Below are positions 7,727 through 15,651 of a stretch of DNA of 64,000 nucleotides, in pieces. Position numbers and translations under genes: made by a program. The notes beneath the pieces are model-generated. The model worked only from the letters and a program-made list of their open reading frames with translations. It had not been told where the DNA came from and made no database searches. The stretch comes from Planotetraspora mira (GTDB lineage: Bacteria > Actinomycetota > Actinomycetes > Streptosporangiales > Streptosporangiaceae): contig NZ_BOOO01000034.1 of assembly GCF_016863275.1 (NCBI RefSeq), positions 164,997-228,996 of the forward strand, read 5' to 3'. Within the stretch, counting starts at the first letter, position 1, and every line of letters starts with the position of its first letter.

Positions 7727-10700
7727 TCACCTCTTCTTGATGAGCGTCACGTTGACGGACCGGCTCGCACTTTGACCGGTCGCGTTCTTGAACGTGATCG
7801 TGAGATTGACTGGGAGCCTGCCCGACTTGATCAAGGTTTGGCGGTATTCGGGCGCCACCGTCACGGCCATCGTGAAGGTGCTCCCCTTGCGCACCTGATG
7901 GGTGACCGTGGTCACCTTGTCGCCAGTCAGGGTGACCGTACCGGCCGTGTTCACGGTGGCGATGATCGTTGCCGTTCCCGCGTCGGCGTCGGTCTCCACC
8001 TTGTCGATCTTCACTGCGGGCGGCGGGGTCACGGGGGCCACCGTGTAGGTCACCGGCTTGGAACGCGTCGCGTTGCCGGACGAGTCGACGACCAGCGCCT
8101 GGAACGTGACGTGCCTGCCCGCGTCCTTCGAACTCGGCGTCCAGCTGAGCTGATACGGCGCAGTAGTGGTGCTGCCGACCTTGGCGCCGTCGACGATCAG
8201 GGTCGCCGACTGGACGGCGAAGTCGTCGGTGCCCCGGATCAGCGGATGCACCGTCGATCCGACCTGGAACTCCGATCCGCGCCCCGGGTCGGCCACTTCG
8301 GCCGTCGGTGCGTGGTCGGCGATGCGCCCGACTCCGGTCGGCACCTTGCCCGGCGGCGACGAGCGAAGACCCGTGACGGACACCGTGGCCGCACCTGTGC
8401 TGTCGGGGCCGGAGACCGCCTTGAGCCCCGTGCGCGGCGTGTGGCCCGTGCCGAGGTAGCTGCCCGACACGGCGAACGGGGCGCCCTCGCGCACGGCGCT
8501 GTTGTCGGCGTTGGCGTTGTACACCGCGAACCCGTTCCCGGTGATGACGTCGCCCGAAGCGGTGAGCGCTCCGGCCGTATCGGTACCGGCGTCGGTCGAC
8601 AGGATGCCGTACGACTGCGACGGCGCCGGCGTGTAGTAGTTCCCGGTGATCCGGCTGTTGTTCACGAAGCCGGTCACACCGCTGGTGTACTTGACGCCGA
8701 CCTGCGGGTACAGGCTGTTCGGCTCGCCCTTGACGACGGTGCCGGTCACGTAGCCGTGGTACCGGATGCCGGTCCGGACGGTGTTGTCCGGGCTGCCGTC
8801 CTTGCCGCGCGCGCCGTCGAACAGGATTCCACCGGATTGGTAGCCGGTGATCACGCTGTTCGCGACGGTGAGCTCGCTCTCGACCGTGCCGGAGCTCGCG
8901 CCCTGGATGACGCCGGTCTTGACGACGCCCCAGCCATGCGGGTGCTCGGCCAGTTCCTGCGCGCCGGTCGCGACCTTCATCGGGCCGACGACGCTGTTCG
9001 CGACGCGTCCGGCCGCGCCGAAGTAGGCGATGCCCGCCTCGGCCCAGACCTTGCCCGAGGTCACTGTCACGCCCGAGATGTCGACGAACATCTCGTTGGT
9101 GTCGGTCGAGCCGAGAGACTGCCTGGATACCGTGATCACGTTGCCGCCACCGTCACGCAGGTACGGCTGATCGCCCGCCAGGGTCCCGAGCGACTGGTCC
9201 GGCTCGATGATCACCTTGTCCGCTCCCGCGCCCTTGATCTTCAAGGGCTTGTTGATCGTCAGGCCGTTCCTCGCGCCCGTCTGGACGGGGTTGGACGTGC
9301 TGTTCACCGGGGTCGACGACTCCTGGTAGACACCCGCGCACACCACGATCGTGTCCCAGGGCGCCGCGTGGTCGACGGCCGTCTGGATCGAGGTGAACTG
9401 GGCGTTCGGGCACTGCTTCCTGTCGTCGTCGACGGTCCAGGTCGTGTTCCCCTGCGGGTTCGCGACCACGTCGTTGAGCTTGACGTCGCCCGGAGTGTTG
9501 TCATAGTCGGCGAGGTAGGCCGCCGGGTCCGGACCGCCGAGGGCGGACCGGCCGTAGCCGGCGCCGTTCGCCTTGTCGCCGTCCGAAAGGATCTTCGATC
9601 CGGCCTCGCTCTCCTGGAAGCGCACATCGGCCATCTCGATCGACCCGGACTTCGGCAGGTCACCCACACCGAAGCGGAACTCGAGCTTCGACAAGGAGCC
9701 GGTGTCCACGCCCTGTGCCGCGAACTCGCCGAGCGGGACCCGGATCTGGTCGAGGACGATGTGCGTGTTCGGCGTGTTCGTACCGGTCGACATGTGCAGA
9801 GCGTTGCCCCAGCGCGGGTCCCCGGCGTCGACGGTGCCCTCGTGACCGGCCGTGTCGCTCAGCGCGATCACGAAATGCTGGGTCGTCGAGCCCGGGTCGT
9901 ACGACGTCGGCGACTCGTTCGGCCACACCGGGTTCGCCGGGGTGCCGTTCACCGTGGTGTCTCTGGTGTTGTCGCCGCGGTTGTCGGCGCCCGGGTTGCG
10001 GAGGTCGAAGAAGTTGACGGCGGCGTCCAGGGCCAGAGCCTTGAGGCCGCGCATGTTCTTCGACGCGGCCGGGATCTGGGCGGTGAGCGTGGCAGCCGAG
10101 TTCTGGTCCCACGCGAGAGCGAGCTGACGGCCATAAGAGTGGTTGATCGGACTGTTCTCGCGGGTGCCGCTCTGCCCGCCGAGTGCGCTCGCCGCAGGCA
10201 GCGGGCAGGGCTTGGCCGCGGCCGGCAGCCCGCTCTTGCCGAGTTGCGACGGCGCGAAGTCCTGGGGCTCCGGGTTGCACCAGTCGTAACCGCCCGCGGT
10301 CGAGACCGGCTTCGGCGCGACACCGGCAGCCTGCGCGTACGGGTCCGCGAAACCGCTGCCGGTCAGGGAGCCGCCGAGGGCGTTGAGGGTGAGGGGGTTC
10401 TCCACCTCGGGACGTATCACGTCCACCCGCTCCTGCGGCGCGGCGAAGTAGGTCGTGTTGACCCGCTCGTTGCAGGGGATGGCCATGCCGGACGGACTTG
10501 TGGGGCAGGCCGCCGGTGGGACCTGCAGCCCGGTGGAGGTGTTCGAGAGTTCGCCGGTCATGTACGGCTGGAACGCACCCTCACCTCCGACGTAGCGGCG
10601 GAGGAAGGAGGCCATCGTCGCCAGTCCGAGCTTCTCCTGGTCGCCCATGCGTGCCGCGTCACCTGAGAACTTGGTGTTCACGGCGGGATTGAGCGGATCG

Positions 10701-11851
10701 GAGTTGTCGATCGCGTAGTTCAGGTTCGGGTCGGTGTAGCTCGCCGCACCGCTGAGCCGCAGGTTGTGCGGGTGGATGTTGTTGGTCGCGAACGGTGCCG
10801 AGTTGCCGCACGCCGCGTCGTTGTTGCCCTGGCCGTCCGCGCCGCCGTCGGCGTACCAGACGGAGTTGTACCAGTTGTGGATCGCACCCAGGTGCTCCAC
10901 CTGGATCCGCGGGAAGGGATCGCCCGGGTTGACGTACTGGCTGCGCTCGAACAGCCGGGCGCCCTGCAGGTTGGAGACGTCGCCGTCACACATCGGCAGG
11001 ATCGACATGAACGGCATGCCGTACGGGGCCTTGCGCTCGTAGTCCACCGGCGCCAGCGATATGACACCGCGGATCGGATAGCGCGGGCCGTCGGTGCGGA
11101 TGCGGTTGTAGTCGAGGAAGTTCGCGACCGCGTCACCACCCCGCGAGTGCCCCATCAAACCGATGCGGGTCATGTCGAGGTGACCGGAGAGCGTCGTGCC
11201 GATGGTCGTGTGCGTATCGACGGGCAAACCTCTGGCCCGGCTCGCCGCACTGATCGCGTCGAGGGCGGCGGCGATGAGCATGCGTCGGTTGTGCATGCCT
11301 TTGCCCTTGTTGTTGTCCTGCCGCATCATCAACTGGTCCTGCGAGATGGAGAACGTCGTGTATCCCCACGTGGCGAGGTTCTCCGCGAGGTACGCGTAGC
11401 CGTTCTCGTTGTGCTTGAACTGCGCACAGGTGGCCTGCGTGCTGTCTTGGCCGGTGTCACACGAGCCGTGGTTGCCGTGCACCAGGATGATCAATGGCGA
11501 TGGCCTGGTACGCCGGGTCCAGTCCGGCATGTAGAGCTGACCGCGGATCTCGACCTGCTCCGGCGCCTGCGCCGTCCCTGCCGTCGGTGCGGCTCCGTCG
11601 GAGTTCGGCTCCTCGATGGTCGCCAGGCCGAATTTGGCCTCTTCGATGACCTGATGCCCGAACGGTCCGCGGGCCGTCGGGTCGGGCAGGCCCGCCGAAG
11701 TCGTCGTTCGCGTCGCCGCTGCGGTCGGCGCCGCCGTCGGAGCAGCATTGGCCGGCGCCGCCGTTGCCAGCGAGGTCAGCGCTACCGGGACCGTCAGTGA
11801 GACGATCACCCGGAGAAGCACCCGGGCGCTTCTCCGTGTTCGTGCTTTCAC
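7727..11851 (-). CDS. Large secreted alpha/beta hydrolase with beta-helix and Ig-like domains (1374 aa)
   Basis: A Sec signal peptide (residues 1 to about 37, ending ANA-AP) leads into an Ala/Thr-rich linker. An alpha/beta-hydrolase domain follows (about 60-430): LVHGNHGSCD oxyanion region and GHSRGG nucleophile elbow with Ser236. The middle (about 590-770) looks like a carbohydrate-binding-type beta sandwich. Residues about 830-1190 read as a right-handed beta helix of the pectate-lyase type (repeated G-V/I turns, VDISGVTVTSGK). The end has an Ig-like module (PTAEVADP...DDFAVQSATLIVDG) and another beta domain. The GTG start has GGGAGAG upstream. It probably acts outside the cell as an esterase/lipase-like enzyme on a polymer; the substrate is unknown. 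The gene is monocistronic with its own terminator. Confidence 0.82.
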   Translation of the reverse strand: MKARTRRSARVLLRVIVSLTVPVALTSLATAAPANAAPTAAPTAAATRTTTSAGLPDPTARGPFGHQVIEEAKFGLATIEEPNSDGAAPTAGTAQAPEQVEIRGQLYMPDWTRRTRPSPLIILVHGNHGSCDTGQDSTQATCAQFKHNENGYAYLAENLATWGYTTFSISQDQLMMRQDNNKGKGMHNRRMLIAAALDAISAASRARGLPVDTHTTIGTTLSGHLDMTRIGLMGHSRGGDAVANFLDYNRIRTDGPRYPIRGVISLAPVDYERKAPYGMPFMSILPMCDGDVSNLQGARLFERSQYVNPGDPFPRIQVEHLGAIHNWYNSVWYADGGADGQGNNDAACGNSAPFATNNIHPHNLRLSGAASYTDPNLNYAIDNSDPLNPAVNTKFSGDAARMGDQEKLGLATMASFLRRYVGGEGAFQPYMTGELSNTSTGLQVPPAACPTSPSGMAIPCNERVNTTYFAAPQERVDVIRPEVENPLTLNALGGSLTGSGFADPYAQAAGVAPKPVSTAGGYDWCNPEPQDFAPSQLGKSGLPAAAKPCPLPAASALGGQSGTRENSPINHSYGRQLALAWDQNSAATLTAQIPAASKNMRGLKALALDAAVNFFDLRNPGADNRGDNTRDTTVNGTPANPVWPNESPTSYDPGSTTQHFVIALSDTAGHEGTVDAGDPRWGNALHMSTGTNTPNTHIVLDQIRVPLGEFAAQGVDTGSLSKLEFRFGVGDLPKSGSIEMADVRFQESEAGSKILSDGDKANGAGYGRSALGGPDPAAYLADYDNTPGDVKLNDVVANPQGNTTWTVDDDRKQCPNAQFTSIQTAVDHAAPWDTIVVCAGVYQESSTPVNSTSNPVQTGARNGLTINKPLKIKGAGADKVIIEPDQSLGTLAGDQPYLRDGGGNVITVSRQSLGSTDTNEMFVDISGVTVTSGKVWAEAGIAYFGAAGRVANSVVGPMKVATGAQELAEHPHGWGVVKTGVIQGASSGTVESELTVANSVITGYQSGGILFDGARGKDGSPDNTVRTGIRYHGYVTGTVVKGEPNSLYPQVGVKYTSGVTGFVNNSRITGNYYTPAPSQSYGILSTDAGTDTAGALTASGDVITGNGFAVYNANADNSAVREGAPFAVSGSYLGTGHTPRTGLKAVSGPDSTGAATVSVTGLRSSPPGKVPTGVGRIADHAPTAEVADPGRGSEFQVGSTVHPLIRGTDDFAVQSATLIVDGAKVGSTTTAPYQLSWTPSSKDAGRHVTFQALVVDSSGNATRSKPVTYTVAPVTPPPAVKIDKVETDADAGTATIIATVNTAGTVTLTGDKVTTVTHQVRKGSTFTMAVTVAPEYRQTLIKSGRLPVNLTITFKNATGQSASRSVNVTLIKKR

Positions 11852-12362
11852 AAAGCTCTCCCGAAAAAGGAGTTGAGAAGTTTGCGATCAAGACGCTAAC
11901 CAGCCGACGTTTCTTCGGAATTTCTTAAGATGCGCGTCTCATTCGGTGAGATGTGGTAATCGGAGCGCCGGCGAATGACGACCGCCCGCACCTCAAGTGC
12001 TCCATCGGATTCACCGTCACGACGACATCTGCGCCGCGATCCCGACCTGCCTGAGGAGGCATCGGGGGTCGCCTGTGACGTCGACCGGCAACCCCGCGAC
12101 GGCGCCTGGGTCGCCGAACTCACCGGCCTGCTCGACTTGTTGTTTGGCCCGAAGTCATGTGTGCCGTCATGCGCAGGGAGCGCCCGCACCCCGGCGCGCG
12201 ACCGCGTTTCACCGCCATCGACTCATCCGGGCTCAGGGCGTCCAACGCCGATACAGGCGGCGACGTCTGGATCCCGGTCGGCAGGCGCTGCTGGTGATGA
12301 CGTCTCGCTGTTGAGCTGCGGAAATGCCTACCCCTACGCCCTGGGGTCAAGAGGTTCGGGGC
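11852..12362. other. Intergenic region with transposase debris
   Basis: This 511-bp stretch between two leftward genes has no intact gene. It contains the frameshifted IS1380-type transposase fragment at 12068-12238 and the promoter region of the secreted hydrolase. Overlapping ORFs on both strands lack ribosome binding sites and homology cues. Confidence 0.55.
12068..12238 (+). pseudogene. Decayed IS1380-family transposase fragment
   Basis: One frame (12071-12139) reads DVDRQPRDGAWVAEL followed by TGLLDL. After a 1-nt frame slip near 12140-12145 another frame continues WPEVMCAVMRRERPHPGA then RPRFTAIDSSGLR. Read together these match the internal motif of actinobacterial IS1380 transposases, where GAWVAEL-TGLLDL is followed by WPEGMR-RRERPHPGAQLRF. 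No ends, inverted repeats or remaining domains are seen, so this is an old remnant of about 55 codons. Recognition is from memory of the family motif. Confidence 0.55.
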
Positions 12363-13388
12363 TCAGGCGTCGGGCTGCCGGCCTGCCTCGCTGAGTAGTC
12401 GGTCGCCGAGTTCGGTCCGCGAGTAGAGCACCTGCCGGCCCGCCCGGCGCGAGGTGAGCAGCCCGGCGGCGCGTAGCGCCTGGAGGTGCACGCTGATCGT
12501 CGGCGCGGAGAGCGCCATCTGGGTGGCGGCCTGACCGGTCGACATCGGCAGGTCGAGCTGGGCCAGCAGGGCGGCCCGGGTCAGCCCGAGGACGCCGGCG
12601 AGCGCCGAGCCGGTCTGCTCGGGGTGCTCCTCCCAGAGCCGGCCGAGGCCGCGCGGGGAGTAGGAGACGCTGGGTGACTCTGGCTGCGCGGTCCGCACCA
12701 GGACGTCCGGCCAGGCGAAGGCGCACGGCACGAGGAACAGGCCGCGCCCGCCGCAGTCGGCGTGGCCCTCGTAGTACTTGACGATCCTCAGCGTCTGGTC
12801 GGCGAACGTCACCGACGGGTGCAGGTTGCTCATCATCCGGTCGACGCCGCCGTCGGCCAGGGCGTCGAGTCGGTAGGCGATGTCGTCGTTGAGCAACGCA
12901 TCGATCCGCGGCCAGTCTGGGGCGATCGCGACCCGGTGGTACGCCTCGAGCGCCTCCGTGACGGGGCCGATGCCCGCATCCGGCCGGTCCACCAGCGCCT
13001 GGAGCAGGGCTCGCCGCCCTTCGCGGCCGGGCCCTTGCTGGGCGACTCGGTGGGCCGCCAGGTGTGCCAACTGCTGTGCCACGATCTCCGGATCGGCGTC
13101 GGCGATCTGCGCGAGCGCGTCCGCGAAGGTCGAAGACCGGCGACCCGGCGGCGGCACCAGGAAGTCGGGGATGTAGCCCTCCGGACGCACCAGCGCCCGC
13201 AGCAGGTCGAGGTGGCGCTCGCGCAGCCGGCTCGCTCGCTCCGCGAACCTGTCGATCCAGGGACGGTGCAGGTGCCGCCCCTGCCTGCGGGCGGCCAGCG
13301 TACGCAGACTGGCGACGGTCTCCATGAGGGGCGAGACGGCGAAGCGCACGCGGGTCAAGTCCGTTGCCGTGAAGTGCAGGTGGATCAT
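12363..13388 (-). CDS. ArsR-type winged-helix regulator with N-terminal DUF5937-like domain
   Basis: The first ~240 residues form the DUF5937-type helical domain that starts MIHLHFTATDLTRVRFAVSPL. The last ~90 are an ArsR winged helix (LPMSTGQAATQMALSAPTISVHLQALRAAGLL...RQVLYSRT). There is no metal-binding Cys cluster, so ligand sensing would come from the large N-terminal domain. It is divergent from a DHFR-like gene, with a perfect 8-bp inverted repeat between them; repression of that gene and itself is the likely role. Confidence 0.85.
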   Translation of the reverse strand: MIHLHFTATDLTRVRFAVSPLMETVASLRTLAARRQGRHLHRPWIDRFAERASRLRERHLDLLRALVRPEGYIPDFLVPPPGRRSSTFADALAQIADADPEIVAQQLAHLAAHRVAQQGPGREGRRALLQALVDRPDAGIGPVTEALEAYHRVAIAPDWPRIDALLNDDIAYRLDALADGGVDRMMSNLHPSVTFADQTLRIVKYYEGHADCGGRGLFLVPCAFAWPDVLVRTAQPESPSVSYSPRGLGRLWEEHPEQTGSALAGVLGLTRAALLAQLDLPMSTGQAATQMALSAPTISVHLQALRAAGLLTSRRAGRQVLYSRTELGDRLLSEAGRQPDA

Positions 13389-13403
13389 GCGGCCGCCCCT
13401 TCC

Positions 13404-13423
13404 GATTAGGCCTGAGCCTAATC
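13404..13423. promoter_or_regulatory. Perfect palindromic operator between the ArsR-type and DHFR-like genes
   Basis: GATTAGGC (13404-13411), a CTGA spacer and GCCTAATC (13416-13423) form a perfect inverted repeat 16 bp upstream of the regulator start. Its size and position suit an ArsR-family dimer. Confidence 0.65.
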
Positions 13424-13491
13424 ATGGCCACGCGCGTGATGGTCGTTGCAGACTGAGGACATCCACCCCGACCACGGACAGGACATCGAAG

Positions 13492-14073
13492 ATGCGCACG
13501 CTGATCTACACCGCCTTCGTCTCGCTCGACGGTGTCGTCGACTCTCCCGGCGGCGGCCTCCCCTCCGAGACCCACCGCAGCGGTGGCTGGACGTACAAGG
13601 ACATCGAGTTCCTCCCCGAGGCGTACGAGCTCAAGGGCCGGGAGACCGAGGAGGCCACCGCGCTGATGTTCGGCCGGAGCAGCTACGAGGCGTTCTCGCC
13701 GTTGTGGCCGGACATGGAGGACTTCGCCGCCCTCAAGGAACTGCCGAAGTACGTCGTCTCGACCACCCTCGGCCAGGACGCCCTCGTCGACAACTGGGGT
13801 GACATCACGATCCTTCGCTCCCTCGAGGACGTCGCGAAGGCCAAGGAGACCGACGGTGGCCCCATCGTCATCCACGGCAGTGCCACCCTCGCCCGCAACC
13901 TCTCCGACGCCGGCCTGATCGACCGCTACCACCTGCTGGTCTTCCCGGTGCTGCTCGGAGCCGGCAAGCGGATGTTCAGCGACACCGACAAGGACAAGCA
14001 GATGCTGAAGGTGGTCGAGTCCGAGACGTACGCCAACGGCATCACCAAGTTCGTCTATGACGTCGTCCGCTGA
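13492..14073 (+). CDS. Dihydrofolate reductase / RibD C-terminal family protein
   Basis: The 193-residue protein has the RibD-C/DHFR fold pattern: MRTLIYTAFVSLDGVVDSPGG at the start, ALMFGRSSYEAF, KYVVSTTL, then IVIHGSATLARNL and DRYHLLVFPVLLGAGKRMF. Such stand-alone proteins are annotated as dihydrofolate reductase-like, but their substrate is usually unknown. ATG 13492 is chosen because the domain begins there; upstream in-frame codons lie within the operator region. It overlaps the translational start area of the questin-oxidase-like gene, so the two are probably one unit under the ArsR-type regulator. Confidence 0.85.
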   Translation: MRTLIYTAFVSLDGVVDSPGGGLPSETHRSGGWTYKDIEFLPEAYELKGRETEEATALMFGRSSYEAFSPLWPDMEDFAALKELPKYVVSTTLGQDALVDNWGDITILRSLEDVAKAKETDGGPIVIHGSATLARNLSDAGLIDRYHLLVFPVLLGAGKRMFSDTDKDKQMLKVVESETYANGITKFVYDVVR

Positions 14074-14083
14074 GGTGGCCGCC

Positions 14084-15166
14084 ATGACCCGCGAATCGAT
14101 GACGGAGGCCCTGCCCGCGGCGTACGAACGACTGCACACGTACGGACCGGAGTTCGGCGGCGACGAGGAGGGCAACCACGGGATGACCAACCACGGCCCG
14201 ATGGCCGTGGAGGTCATGGTCCGGCGGGGGCTCGACATCGACGTCGAGAACTGGCTCGACCGCTACGTACGTCGCCTGGCGGAGCTGCCCGGCACGAGCG
14301 CGGCCATCCAGCCCGGCGAGTGGGGCGCCGCGCTGGGCCAGGCGCGACGGCTGCCCGACTGGGACGCGTACTTCCGGCGCGAACTGACCGAGCGCCCGTG
14401 GCAGGAAGTGCTCGCCGGGTGGTGGCCACGTCTGCTGCCCGGCATCGTGGCCGGCTCGACCCATGGCGTGATCCGGGTCAGTCACGCGGTGCGTACACTG
14501 CGCGGCACCGATCAGGCCCCGGCACGCCAGACCCTCGACGAGCTGGCCCACGGGCTGGCGTTCTGGGCGGCGCGCTACCGCGAGCTCGCCGGGGTGGTCG
14601 CGCCGGAGGGCACTCTCACACCGCAACAGGCCCTACCGGCCGTCACCCGGCTCAAGGACCAGAGCGGTTTGATCGCCCACCGGCTCGACCGGCTCGAGCG
14701 CAGCCCGGGCTGGACTGCGAGCCTGCGCGCGCTGGAACCCGCCGCGTCCGCCGAGGAGGTTCCGGCGCGGCTGGAGTCGCTCGTCGACAGCGCCGCCAAG
14801 GCGTACCTCATGCTCGGCCACGGCTCGCCGGTCCTGCTGGTCCACGCCGCTACGGCGCCCAACGCCGTGCGGCACGTGCTCCCGGTTCTGCCGACCGAGC
14901 AGTGGCTGCCGAGTCTGACGGCGGCCTGGGCGGCCGTGGCGGCGGTCATCGCGACGTACGCCCCGGCCCGGCCGGCCCCTTGCACGGAGATCGTCCGGCG
15001 CAATCCCGAGCCAACCCGCGAGGACGCGCTCCAGCGGGCAGCTGAGCACGGCGACGAGCACGTCCTGAAGTTCGCCGACACGGCCGTCGAGTCGTATGAC
15101 CGCACCGGTGATCCCGGCCTTCTCACCGCGACCCTGTATGTCGGCGAGCTGATCGACCGTCCCTGA
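14084..15166 (+). CDS. Questin oxidase-like family protein
   Basis: The 360-residue protein matches the questin-oxidase-like (DUF4243) family: N-terminal EGNHGMTNHGPMAVE, conserved histidines, PGIVAGSTHGVIRVSHAVR in the middle and LLVHAATAPNAVRHVLP near the end. Fungal relatives open an anthraquinone ring in a Baeyer-Villiger-like oxidation; bacterial members are mostly uncharacterised. ATG 14084 has GAGGTGG just upstream; an alternative ATG at 14057 overlaps the previous gene and lacks an SD. Pairing with a reductase-like gene and a ligand-sensing repressor hints at a small-molecule modifying module. Confidence 0.8.
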   Translation: MTRESMTEALPAAYERLHTYGPEFGGDEEGNHGMTNHGPMAVEVMVRRGLDIDVENWLDRYVRRLAELPGTSAAIQPGEWGAALGQARRLPDWDAYFRRELTERPWQEVLAGWWPRLLPGIVAGSTHGVIRVSHAVRTLRGTDQAPARQTLDELAHGLAFWAARYRELAGVVAPEGTLTPQQALPAVTRLKDQSGLIAHRLDRLERSPGWTASLRALEPAASAEEVPARLESLVDSAAKAYLMLGHGSPVLLVHAATAPNAVRHVLPVLPTEQWLPSLTAAWAAVAAVIATYAPARPAPCTEIVRRNPEPTREDALQRAAEHGDEHVLKFADTAVESYDRTGDPGLLTATLYVGELIDRP

Positions 15167-15305
15167 GGGCGTCCGTGGTCGGGACGCGCGCGACGGCCCC
15201 CGGGGGCGGTGCCGGACTTCGCGGCCTCCTCGAGGCCACAGGGTGGTGGGTTGTCCCCGGGCTGATCGACAGGCACGTCCATCGCTGGGGCACGGGCTCT
15301 CATGC

Positions 15306-15317
15306 GACAACGTTGTC
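15306..15317. promoter_or_regulatory. LacI-type operator palindrome, distal copy
   Basis: GACAACGTTGTC is a perfect 12-bp palindrome with a central CG, the usual form of LacI/GalR-family operators. It is identical to the copy at 15513-15524, with a 207-bp start-to-start distance. Confidence 0.65.
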
Positions 15318-15510
15318 CACGCCGTACGAGTCCGTTCCAGGGCGATTGCGCCCGTGGCGGGGAACGCTGGCGCAGCCCTGGGCAAGGGCGCGGACGAGCA
15401 TCGTCGTCTCCATCGACGTTCGGCCTGGTCCTGCCGCGTTCGCCTCATCTTGCCGGGGGCGAGTCGGGAAAAACAGGCGAACGGTTTCGTAGCGGCTGCG
15501 TGAATAGATC

Positions 15511-15524
15511 TTGACAACGTTGTC
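15511..15524. promoter_or_regulatory. LacI-type operator palindrome, proximal copy overlapping a TTGACA hexamer
   Basis: GACAACGTTGTC occupies 15513-15524 and overlaps TTGACA (15511-15516), a possible -35 element, 128 bp upstream of the GH92 start. Binding here would block the promoter. No LacI gene lies in the window. Confidence 0.68.
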
Positions 15525-15651
15525 TGCGAAGGCCACCCTTGCCGCTGTCTCTGTCCGGGTGCGCCCCTCCGCGAGCCCACCATCCCCGTTCCGCTCAGCT
15601 GGACCAGCTGGTGGGCCGTGCCGCGGGTCCCGACCTACATGGAGGTCCCCC

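Larger units (their letters stand above)
15167..15651. other. Regulatory region upstream of the GH92 gene
   Basis: The 485-bp gap carries no credible gene. It holds two copies of the palindrome GACAACGTTGTC, described separately, and the GGAGG ribosome binding site at 15641-15645 that fixes the TTG start of the mannosidase. Confidence 0.6.

Noticed and set aside
7772..10666. Plus-strand ORF of 964 codons opposite the secreted hydrolase
   Set aside because: It is the mirror of a strongly supported coding frame with signal peptide and catalytic motifs; its own product is Arg/Gly/Val-rich without domains. Long antisense frames are expected at this GC content.
12334..14238. Minus-strand ORF of 634 codons across the ArsR and DHFR-like genes
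   Set aside because: It spans two genes with clear domains and a perfect operator; the product is Arg/Pro-rich and domain-free.
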